From NCBI GenBank assembly GCA_037043235.1, contig JAWRVZ010000056.1, positions 943,501-1,007,500 on the forward strand: DNA of 64,000 nucleotides, read 5' to 3'. Shown here piece by piece: positions 57,201 through 64,000 of this stretch (position 1 is its first letter; the number at the start of each line of letters is the position of its first letter). A program made the position numbers and the translations under genes. The DNA is from Rhodeus uyekii. Its lineage: Eukaryota > Chordata > Actinopteri > Cypriniformes > Acheilognathidae. The notes below the pieces were generated by a model. It saw only the letters and a program-made list of their open reading frames with translations. It did not search any database and was not told the origin of the DNA.

Positions 57201-60200
57201 GCACAAAGGAGCAGATACAGATGTCTTCTTGCCATTCTACATCACTTTCCAGCTCTCCTCGTGTAACGGTCGTCTCCCAGTATCTCCTCTACGCTCTTGA
57301 AACTGTGCTGGGACACACACCAAACCTCCTTGCGACGGCATGTATGGATGTCATGTATGGAGGAGCTGGACTATCTGTGCAACCTGATTGGGTTGCAGGT
57401 ACTGCCTCACTCTAGGGATCTGTTATGGTCCTTGTCACTATCTGTAGCATAAGGAGAGAACAATTGTCTAGGCCTCCACCTGCAAAATCATTAAATGTTT
57501 TTCCTCTCCACCTTCTCACCTTTCTCTGCACCTGTTATCACTTTCATTTGAATCAAATCAGGTGAAACTGATTCATAATCACTTATGTTTCCTAATTGGA
57601 CGGATTGATATCACTGAATTTTAAATAACTTGGTGTTATACGGTGATGATTAAGTGTTTCCTACATTTCTTTTGACCAGTGTATATGTACCGACCGGTAT
57701 TGTGCACAGCATGTGTGTGACAACTAACTATCAAGAAATTGAAGCTAATCAAGATTCCATAAAAATTCTGCAGGCAGTTGTTTACTTAAAGTAATGATAA
57801 AAAAATAATAACAACACTGAACAGCAGGAAGAGAATACAGCATTAACCCTTGCTCAACAAGAAAAAGTAACTCACCCTCTGCAGTGAAGCCCATCCATAC
57901 CAGGTAAGACTTCCGTGAGAGAGGCAACGGTTCTCCGTGGATGATCTGCCTTCTCTTCAGCCCGAGCTGGAGCATCTGTACGCCAAGGGCCTGGTCTCCA
58001 TCAAACCCAGTACCTGATGGCATACATGACAATCAAGCTCAAAAAATTTGTAGACAAAGCATGAGCAAAGTCAGATTCATTTTGGAGAATCTGTTCAGAT
58101 TCTGAAAACTCAAAAGGATTTTTTATTTCACAAGTTATTACTTTGTACTTTACACTTGTTCACGTGTTTGAAATCACAGACGTAAGGTGACATGCATCAG
58201 TACCTCTGTGATACACTATGAGGAGCTGCTCTCCATGTGCTGCCATGCAGACCACAGCTCCAGGCAGGCTGAAGATCTCCTTCTGCACGCCACCGATGGA
58301 GAACAGCCTGACCATCAGAGCACTGGTGGCCACTGCCGCCCAGCCCTGACCCAAACACAAGGCACGCACGTCCTCTCCTTTAGGAAGATCCACCATCCAG
58401 TCCTTATGAGTGTCCCAGCACGAGAAGTGCAAACACTGGATCTTACTGTTGAGATGTTTTGAGACATATGAGAAGGGAACGAAAAGATGATTCTCTAGTG
58501 AAATACTTATTACATAATATTTATGATGTTAACTGTTCTTTACACCGACATGTTTCTCCCTAATTTATGTCAGTTTTCATTTTCTTTGTACAGCAGTTTC
58601 AGGGTATGATTTTGTTAACACCAGTGGCGCTTGACGCCAAGATCATGGGTTTGATTTCCAGGGAAAGCAAGAACTGATGAGAATGTGGATGCGTTCCATG
58701 AATGCAATGCAAGTTGCTTTGGTTAAAAGCATCTGTCAAATCCATAAAATGTAAATTCATTTTCCAGGTTTGCAAAAACTCGCCTTTATTTGTAAATCCA
58801 CTATGACACTAAGAATTAATTTCATTTCACAGATAGGAAGTAGTTTGCAATTACCAACAGATACTACCAGATTTCTGCTGGATTACAACCCCAAATCAAG
58901 AAAAGCTGGGACATTGTGTAAATCAAGACTATGTGATTTGTTAATTCTCTTTCAACTTTATTTAACTGCCAAAAGAAAAGGAAAAAGAAAATATTTCCAA
59001 TGTGTTCAATGAACAACTTAATTGTATTTTGTAAAAATAAGCAGGTTTTGATTTTGATGGCTGCAACACACTCCAAAAAAGGTTAAGACAGAGGCGTGTT
59101 TACCGCTGTCACATCACCAATCCTTTTAATTACACTTTTTAATGGTTTGGGAATTGAGGATAGTAATTGTTGCCATTTTACAAGTGGATTTCATTGGACT
59201 TTGCAAAATGTCCCAACTTTTACTGATTTGGGGTTGTAGTAGTTCTGCAAATAAAAATGGAGGCAAAGTGCAAATTTGCTTCGCAAACAAGGGCAAGTAA
59301 TTAAGAACAAAGGGGAAGCGGGACTTCAGAGCAAGGTTCACACCAGCTTACTCTAACTTAATGGAAAAGCCCTGTTGAACTAAAAAAGGAACTCTACAAA
59401 CTCAATTCAGCGAATGTCTATAAAAGACCAAAAAAAACATATAAATGACTTGAAATTAAGTAAATTATGATTGCCAAGATCTTGTACCTGGCAAGCTCAT
59501 CAGTTCCCTCACAGGCCAGCAGCACGGCCTCCTGGGATAGATCAGCCATGGTGTGGCCCAGGGTGTTGGTGAGATGCATGGCATGATGTGTCGCAGTATC
59601 GTGAAACTCCACATCAATGGCGTTGTCCTGATCATCATTATAGCCACGGATGATGCCCACGGAGTTCCACATCTGAGAAGGAACATAAAAGACATTCTCA
59701 TATTCAATAAAAGCAAAAAATATTTACTGTCACTACATTTGACTAACTGTTAAATCAAATGTTGAAAATATTCAGTACACAGAAAACAGCAGCAGTTCTT
59801 TTAAAGCACAGACAGCTAATGTTTTATTAATAAATCTTAATTGTAAAACAATATTTTTTATATTCATCTACATAATCACTTTCAGTTGTTGTACTGTTCT
59901 TGTTGTTTGCATATTATTATTGCGTTTTCAAAACAATAAATTATTCTTATTGGGTATCGCTTGAATTTTAGCGATTCCAATTCTTACGGATTTAACTCCA
60001 ATATGGCAAAAAAGAAGAAGAAAGGAAACATTCAAGTCAAACATTTAGATATTCAAGTTGCATTTCTAATGTGCTGAGAGACAAAGGTTTTCCTGAGTAT
60101 ATTTAATACAGTAGCATGAGGTTTGTCTTTTTGGATGTGATCGCATCACAGAAAACAGCTAGTGTGTGCTGAAGTGAGTTGTCTTTATCTTCTTGAGCAT

Positions 60201-63200
60201 GAACAATTAAAAGGGACACACAGTAATCAAAATGCATGCGTCTTATGGAACTTATGGTTCTTGAAAACTTGGAACCGGTTCTTAATGTCATTGTTTTATT
60301 CTGGCTTTTGAATACAATTAAAAACAATCGCTTCAAATCAGTGATCTGCTGAGAAATTGCAGACCAGGAAATAATTGACATGCTCACAAATCAGTATCAA
60401 TCAATCTCTACTTCAGTTGACAAAAGGTATGATTTATCCTCACCATAAAGCGATGCAAGAGGTGCACTGGGGTGGATCCCGGCTGAAAAGGCCTTTGGGG
60501 TTGTGTGGGCATGGGACCCTCATATACAGGACGAGACACAACAGAACCCAGAGCAGGAAGAACAGCACTGCTGCCATCCTCCTCTGCAAGTCCATCCAGC
60601 TTTACAGAGCCTGGATCTTGAGAGACCAAAACAACTGACCTTTAATTAAAGCTCTTCACTTGAAGTAACTTCCTACAAAATTTGGTTTGCGGTGATGTCT
60701 CGTACCTTGAGAATTGTCATCATCATCCAAGAAGGACCCCCTGTTCCGCGGTCTGCCCGTGGCAGGCATGAGCTCGTCGTCGTCATAATCATCATCATCA
60801 TCATCCATGACGGGTTTCTTCACTGGAGACCGCGAGTCACTTGTGCCCTCGTCCAGCATCCGGTCATCATCCTCATCAAACAGGTCATCAAAGTCATTTT
60901 TTTCTTTAGCTGCAGTGGTCTAAACATAACAAAAACACAGTACATTCATTTACATAAGTTGAAAAAAATGAATAGACATTATATAACTTAACTGATCAAT
61001 ACTTCATGTAGAATAGATTTTTTATAATATTTGAATGAACATGAACTGATAATAATTTAAGATTTTAATATTATATTTTGAACATTTTTGGAAACACATT
61101 GGTACTTTAGTTTAGTAATTGATCATTCATATAAACTATTTTTACAGCATTTATTACTCTCAGCATTTACTTACACATTTTAAGGTCTGTTAAAGACACC
61201 TCGTGGTGAAAATCTTCTTTTGAATGTTTATACGTCTGTGTGGTGTTTTTCATATTTAAGTCAACACCATTGCTGAGTAACTTTAGTCATAAAACTGCAG
61301 TGCTCAAACACAGTTTGAAACGGCTACTCTCGTCCCAACTTGTAACCAATCCCATTAATGTACAGGGCGGACGCTGACTGTTAGAAAGCCGCTGTCTGAC
61401 TCTGAGATGGTGAACAAGAACATGGTTTGTGTAACATTAGCAACACATTATTAGTGGTTTGATAACACAGTCAAGCAAAAGGCTGATCGTATCAATTAGC
61501 TTTACGTGTTGACTTGTTCAAATTCTGAATGGATTATATATAGCCTGAGTGCGCAAAGACTGTAGGATCACTAAAAAGCAGTTGTTATAATCAGAGAAGT
61601 GGTCTGCAGTGAATGAATCTCTAATTTACATCGTGTCTACACAATTTGCGAGCGTCCAGAACTTGGCACTGAACAAAAACTCTGCCGTTTTGAGCGGTGA
61701 GTGGATTCAGACTAAATTAAACAACCCTGCTCAAGAGATCAATAAATATATCTGTGATTTGCTACATCTGATGTTGGTGTTTGTAATGCCAAGGTCATGG
61801 GTTCGATTCCCATGCAAAGCAAGAACTGATTAGAATATTAATGCGTTTCTTGAATGCAACGCAAGTCTCTTTGGATAAAAGCATCTGCCAAATGCATAAA
61901 TGTAAATGAGTTGAGTGAGTGAAGGCGGGGACTAATTTGCATATTCACGGTCGTGTGTATACTATAAGAAAGGTGAAGAGTTATATATATGAGCTATTTT
62001 AAGGCATGAAAATTATTTTTACAAGGAAAAACAATTAAATACACCTTTATGATTATTAAAGATGAGTTTTAAGGGGGGGGGGGGGGGGGGGGGGGTCTTT
62101 AACATTAATGCAATGTGAACCAAGAAACATAATGTGTGTAATTTTTGTGTCATGTGTTTTTTTCAATATTTTTTTCTTCATAAACCTGCAGTAAATACAG
62201 CCACATCTTAAGGTCACCTAAAGATCCTTACACACTCATCATGACTTTACGTTGGTGATGCTATTTTTGGTGCAGTATGTTCAGAAAGAAAAAGGCGAGC
62301 GCATGAGGGTACGACTGACCTTGGTGTTCTGGACAGTAGAGGAAGAGGACGACACGCCTTCCAGGAGCCCGAGGCAGCCCTCTGTGTCAGTGTAAGCGAT
62401 CCGGCCCCCCGAGGGATGCCACGCCATCCCACACACAGTGAACCCTTTCTCGTGTTTCTGTCTGCAATGGAACAAAATCAACAAACACCATCACAACTAG
62501 AACACCCTTAAATATGACCAATATTGTGTGGAGTTATATTCCATGCATAGAGCAATGTAAATGTCAGGTTTCAACAGTGTTGGGGAAAGTTACTTTTAAA
62601 AGTCATGCGTTACAACATTGGGTTACTCCCTTAAAAAAAAGTAACTAACTACACTACTTAGTTACTTTTTTAAGTTACCTGGGCTGGGTCCTTTGTTTTT
62701 AAATAACAAAAAACAAATGTGATGCACTTTTGCTCATTCGTATGATTGAACTGGATCATTAAAGGTCAGTAGCAAATGCATTGGTTAATAAAGTGAGATT
62801 AAATGCATCAAGTACAGTGATTCCTCGTTTATCGCCGTTAATGTGGACCGGAACCCTCCGCGTTAGGTGAAAATCCGCAAAGTAGGATCAGCCAATCAGC
62901 TCACGGGATACATCCACTTGTGCTCTCATTGGTCGATCTCGCGCCGGGAACCAATCACGTGTCTTGTCTGAGTGCCGTGGGTGTGTACAAAGCTTCTGAG
63001 TGAGTTTTTTTCTGTCTGGCATCCTGGGAATCTTTTTCTCTCGTGCATCACGATGAAGCAATGCTGCTTTCCTCAATACGGCTGCCGATATGCCAGTATT
63101 TTTGAATTTTTATTTTTCGATTAATATTTTTGGAAAATCCGCGATGAACTGAGGCCGCGAAACTTGAACCGCGAAGTGACGATGGGTTACTGTATATCTG

Positions 63201-63934
63201 TGCACTTTAACATTTGACTAAATTCCATTTAACCCAAAAGAGTTTGCATTTTACAGTTTTTATTCATTTTGATGAATACTTCATCTGTTTTTTGCAAGTG
63301 AGATGAGTCAACACCTGCTCATATTTATTCTAGAACTACAACTCACTCCTGATTTCTCTCATTATGTACATTTAAAATTACATTTAAAAAAGCAATGCAT
63401 TGCTTCACTAGTTACTTGAAAAAAGTAACCCGATTACTCCCAACACTGGGTATCAACATCCAAAATTATCATTATTATTAAGATCATTATGACTATAACC
63501 TCTCGATACACAGTTTGGCCTCTACATCCCAAACGAACAGGTTTCCGCCAACTGTTCCTGCAGCCAAAAACTTCCCACACGGCGACCAGACCACAACATT
63601 AACGACCTAGGGAGGAGAACCAATTGGAAAGAATTGTTCATGACAATATTAAAATGCATTGAAATTTAACACAAAACTTTAACTACACAGTACATCATTC
63701 CAGCCAATACAGTAATCGAAAGGTTAATACGCAGGTGTAATGCTAATAAAGGTTTCCAGCACCTACAAATGACCTTTTCTAATTATATTCCTCTTATGAG
63801 TAACTGTTCCACTGTAAACAACTGGACGGATTTCGGCTGACCTGTGTGATGAGGTCATCAGAGAGTGTGCCAATATGCGTCCATGTGTTTTTGTCATACA
63901 GATGAATGGTCAAATCCACCGGTACTGCAAGGAG
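47923..63934 (-). CDS. wdhd1: wdhd1 (AND-1/Ctf4), C-terminal 19 coding exons; 5' exons outside window
   Basis: WDHD1 is the metazoan Ctf4: a trimeric replisome hub that links the CMG helicase to DNA polymerase alpha in the nucleus (family knowledge). Nineteen minus-strand exons join in continuous phase to 912 residues plus stop; human WDHD1 is about 1129, so roughly 200 N-terminal residues lie beyond 64000. Order: the last WD40 repeats (LLAVPVDLTIHLYD, VWSPCGKFLAAGTVGG, AWHPSGGRIAYTD), an Asp-rich acidic linker, the SepB domain (RFMMWNSVGIIRGYND to PAVAVLPFNLPYCQ), a helical segment (EQYWRSLLFHNH, LSCKLEREFRCVEL), a charged linker with two NPFK motifs, and an HMG box (PKTGFQLWLEENRKSIL to WTERAKG) with the tail KLSAFAFNKE. 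It ends about 0.6 kb upstream of the gch1 promoter on the same strand. Confidence 0.96.
48896..49031 (-). CDS. wdhd1: wdhd1 exon, HMG box first part
   Basis: Acceptor tttctttag, completing Lys, then PKTGFQLWLEENRKSILTDN, PDFEEMDVIKEGMGRFRTLS and AEERL. This is the core of the DNA-binding HMG box. Donor CTG|gtaaga, phase 0. Confidence 0.95.
49262..49299. repeat. GT/AT composite microsatellite
   Basis: (GT)n followed by (AT)n in a wdhd1 intron. Confidence 0.85.
49685..49824 (-). CDS. wdhd1: wdhd1 exon before HMG box
   Basis: Acceptor cctttttcag, then TQATLLQMSASKGNSKKQED and PAPPATPPLSAENIENR. Donor AGAAA|gtaaga, phase 2. It is a low-complexity charged linker. Confidence 0.88.
49880..51688 (+). 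mobile_element. Tc1/mariner remnant, interrupted
   Basis: The left part (49880-50135) has cacaaaagaccccacaacat and ctcacttgcctcagtt-like Tc1 sequence. The right part (50866-51688) has gtggactgatgag, atggtggtggtagtgtgatg, the tggtctggggc block and the 3' end tttttcacaccactg. About 730 bp of other sequence lies between. ORFs are broken throughout. It sits in a wdhd1 intron, antisense to the gene. Confidence 0.75.
50453..50477. repeat. (TG)n microsatellite
   Basis: About 12 TG units inside the sequence that interrupts the Tc1 remnant. Confidence 0.9.
51689..52542. other. wdhd1 intron
   Basis: No exon, RNA gene or recognisable repeat in this stretch. Confidence 0.5.
52543..52707 (-). CDS. wdhd1: wdhd1 exon, basic linker
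   Basis: Acceptor aacgtacag, then VPGAGKPSSSPAGQPRTNVL, DSMTMSSRKPATLSGTSKQG and APVLKPLAPKPKSK. Donor AAG|gtacag, phase 0. Confidence 0.9.
52846..52877 (-). CDS. wdhd1: wdhd1 micro-exon with second NPFK motif
   Basis: Acceptor gtcatag. The 32 nt give VSREGRVNPFK, matching the human GRVNPFK block. Donor AAG|gtaaga, phase 0. Confidence 0.85.
53076..53132 (-). CDS. wdhd1: wdhd1 small exon with first NPFK motif
   Basis: Acceptor cttgccag. The split codon is followed by LNPFKKGDKSPEKPSPKP. Donor CCAG|gtgagg, phase 1. It is basic and Pro-rich. Confidence 0.82.
53357..53499 (-). CDS. wdhd1: wdhd1 exon, acidic linker
   Basis: Acceptor atgtttag, completing Ser, then HTSREYRGSNKMSSRQAQVE and an acidic stretch ending ESETRKP. 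Donor CCTT|gtaaat, phase 1. This linker is poorly conserved with human, so its limits rest on splice signals and phase. Confidence 0.82.
54005..54204 (-). CDS. wdhd1: wdhd1 exon, helical segment; GT-repeat acceptor
   Basis: The acceptor is preceded by a (GT)n microsatellite on the sense strand, then gtgcccgggcag and no ordinary pyrimidine tract. The product is LSCKLEREFRCVELAELMTH, YASRSRRMALAQRLSELALE and a Glu-rich tail. Donor CAGAG|gtttgc, phase 2. Confidence 0.93.
54218..54247. repeat. (AC)n microsatellite next to a wdhd1 splice acceptor
   Basis: About 15 units, reading as (GT)n on the wdhd1 sense strand, starting 13 bases upstream of the exon 54005-54204. Confidence 0.9.
54455..54586 (-). 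CDS. wdhd1: wdhd1 exon, helical segment
   Basis: Acceptor gttttgtag, then EQYWRSLLFHNHFSFLSSNG and QAEKEQQELLMKMFA. Donor GCT|gtaagt, 44 codons, phase 0. Confidence 0.94.
54844..55729 (-). mobile_element. hAT-type non-autonomous transposon, copy 2
   Basis: 886 bp with termini CAGTGCTTCTCAA and TTGAGAAGCACTG, flanked by a perfect 8-bp duplication CTATAGAC (54836-54843 and 55730-55737). Its right end is the reverse complement of the left end of copy 1 (19240-19820), including the caacttgttggc and ccatggaaac blocks. Confidence 0.92.
55885..55999 (-). CDS. wdhd1: wdhd1 exon, SepB domain end
   Basis: Acceptor tttctctcag, then CIPCKGSRFPPTLPRPAVAV and LPFNLPYCQTATEKGQME. Donor GAG|gtatgg, phase 0. 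Confidence 0.94.
56112..56268 (-). CDS. wdhd1: wdhd1 exon, SepB domain
   Basis: Acceptor tttttcag, completing Gly, then TPCCIDSDGVVRMLNRTLGN, TWTPVCNTRDSCKSKSDHYW and VVGIHENPQQI. Donor CAG|gtgcat is weak, but phase 2 joins the next exon to give RCIPCKGSRFPP. Confidence 0.95.
56395..56660. mobile_element. AT-rich dispersed fish repeat
   Basis: It shows attaccaaggctgaatttgt twice and aaatattagttaac-like AT-rich runs of the family also seen at 37570-37882. It lies in a wdhd1 intron. Confidence 0.4.
56820..57690 (-). mobile_element. second Tc1-like family, degenerate
   Basis: A minus-strand fragment encodes VSDQTVRNRLHEGGMRARCS and FHREHQN, the DNA-binding/linker part of Tc1 transposases. A separate frame has CNIIQHDRFDCGSIMVLGG near 56880-56950, a catalytic-core block. 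Stops and indels break the frame. The outer end gaccagtgta lies near 57682. Confidence 0.75.
57876..58013 (-). CDS. wdhd1: wdhd1 exon, SepB domain
   Basis: Acceptor gccatcag, completing Gly, then TGFDGDQALGVQMLQLGLKR and GEPLPLSRKSYLVWMGFTAE. Donor GAGG|gtgagt, phase 1. Confidence 0.95.
58204..58445 (-). CDS. wdhd1: wdhd1 exon, SepB domain
   Basis: Acceptor ctcaacag. The split Ser codon is followed by KIQCLHFSCWDTHKDWMVDL, ALCLGQGWAAVATSALMVRL and AAHGEQLLIVYHR. Donor AGAG|gtactg, phase 1. Confidence 0.95.
58621..58756 (+). mobile_element. tRNA-derived SINE fragment
   Basis: It lacks the A-box region, starts ggcgcttgacgccaagatca, and keeps the body aactgatgagaatgtgg and the tail gcatctgtcaaatccat. 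Confidence 0.75.
58885..59238. mobile_element. mariner-type MITE
   Basis: Inverted ends acaaccccaaatcaagaaaa and ttactgatttggggttgt face each other about 350 bp apart next to TA dinucleotides. No coding capacity. It lies in a wdhd1 intron. Confidence 0.65.
59488..59672 (-). CDS. wdhd1: wdhd1 exon, SepB domain
   Basis: Acceptor ccttctcag, then MWNSVGIIRGYNDDQDNAID, VEFHDTATHHAMHLTNTLGH and TMADLSQEAVLLACEGTDEL. Donor CCAG|gtacaa, phase 2. The first residue replaces a human Val with Met. Confidence 0.95.
60444..60616 (-). CDS. wdhd1: wdhd1 exon, start of SepB domain
   Basis: Acceptor ctctcaag. The product includes SRPVYEGPMPTQPQRPFQPG and STPVHLLHRFM, the conserved entry to the SepB domain. 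Donor ATG|gtgagg, phase 0. Confidence 0.94.
60706..60919 (-). CDS. wdhd1: wdhd1 exon, acidic linker
   Basis: Acceptor tgtttag, then TTAAKEKNDFDDLFDEDDDR, a second Asp run, ELMPATGRPRNRGSFL and another DDDD. Donor CAAG|gtacga, phase 1. Asp codons form a GAT repeat, the likely source of length variation. Confidence 0.93.
61772..61908 (+). mobile_element. tRNA-derived SINE
   Basis: It has a clean B-box-like gggttcgattccc, the body agaactgattagaatattaa and a full tail gcatctgccaaatgcataaa. Confidence 0.78.
62073..62095. repeat. poly-G run, 23 bases
   Basis: A homopolymer in a wdhd1 intron (C run on the sense strand). Confidence 0.95.
62320..62461 (-). CDS. wdhd1: wdhd1 exon, WD40 repeat
   Basis: Acceptor attgcag. 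The split Arg codon is followed by QKHEKGFTVCGMAWHPSGGR and IAYTDTEGCLGLLEGVSSSS. Donor AAG|gtcagt, phase 0. The Ser run marks the exit from the propeller. Confidence 0.94.
62815..63192. mobile_element. Tigger/pogo-like MITE
   Basis: Ends cagtgattcctcgtttatcg and gtgacgatgggttactg are flanked by TA (62813-62814 and 63193-63194). The interior shares ctggcatcctggga and aatcacgtg-type blocks with 11816-12082 in opposite orientation. Confidence 0.75.
63500..63606 (-). CDS. wdhd1: wdhd1 exon, WD40 repeat
   Basis: Acceptor tccctag, then VVNVVVWSPCGKFLAAGTVG and NLFVWDVEAKLCIE: a typical WD40 blade ending VWD. Donor GAG|gttata after AG, phase 2. Confidence 0.93.
63842..63934 (-). CDS. wdhd1: wdhd1 exon, WD40 region (first in window)
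   Basis: Acceptor cacttgtag on the minus strand, then LLAVPVDLTIHLYDKNTWTH and IGTLSDDLITQ. Donor CAG|gtcagc, 31 codons, phase 0 at both ends. It aligns with the later WD40 repeats of AND-1. Confidence 0.93.
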
Positions 63935-63948
63935 CTACAAGTGCAAAA

Positions 63949-63956
<8 letters not shown>

Positions 63957-63991
<35 letters not shown>
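63957..63991. repeat. (AC)n/(AT)n microsatellite
   Basis: A short CA run followed by about 16 AT units at the window edge. Confidence 0.9.
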
Positions 63992-63994
<3 letters not shown>

Positions 63995-64000
63995 CATCTT

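Larger units (their letters stand above)
60920..62319. other. wdhd1 intron
   Basis: This intron contains a SINE (61772-61908) and a 23-base G run (62073-62095). No exon was seen; the ORF at 61609-61833 overlaps the SINE and is not a gene. Confidence 0.5.

Overview
The window is nuclear DNA from a ray-finned fish, most likely a cyprinid or close otophysan. The genes are intron-rich and vertebrate. The repeats are typical of such genomes: an L2-clade LINE, several Tc1-like transposons, hAT and Harbinger-type non-autonomous elements, an Angel-like MITE, Tigger-like MITEs and a tRNA-derived SINE in at least six copies. I cannot name the species from sequence alone. 

Three genes are present in the order samd4a (+), gch1 (-), wdhd1 (-). 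This is the order I recall for human 14q22 (SAMD4A-GCH1-WDHD1). Positions 1-12183 are the end of a large samd4a intron and hold a Tc1 remnant, a SINE and an L2 LINE with an uninterrupted 951-codon ORF. Eleven samd4a coding exons (12184-29691) follow; they encode most of the Smaug1 protein including the RNA-binding SAM domain, and the 5' exons lie upstream of the window. The canonical end of the protein sits in a 29-nt coding segment at 29663-29691, too short for ORF finding. A possible alternative terminal exon lies at 27544-27617. The samd4a 3' UTR probably runs to about 33.5-33.7 kb. 

The complete gch1 gene (GTP cyclohydrolase I, six exons, 251 residues) lies at 36910-46899 on the minus strand, tail-to-tail with samd4a. 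Its promoter just above 46.9 kb has a TATA box and two copies of a CRE-like/CCAAT module with identical spacing. The last 19 coding exons of wdhd1 (AND-1/Ctf4; 912 residues visible) occupy 47923-63934 on the minus strand and end about 0.6 kb upstream of the gch1 translation start. 

The genes do not form a pathway: samd4a controls mRNA translation and decay, gch1 makes the pterin cofactor precursor, and wdhd1 works at replication forks. All exon borders were worked out by hand from splice signals, reading-phase continuity and recalled human homologues. I found no CRISPR array, operon, rRNA or stand-alone tRNA gene, and nothing that amounts to an undescribed multi-gene system. The more unusual items are regulatory or structural: the duplicated gch1 promoter module, a 4 x 40 bp repeat, a G-quadruplex motif and Pumilio motifs in the samd4a 3' UTR, a 196-bp perfect tandem duplication, and a GT-repeat splice acceptor in wdhd1.
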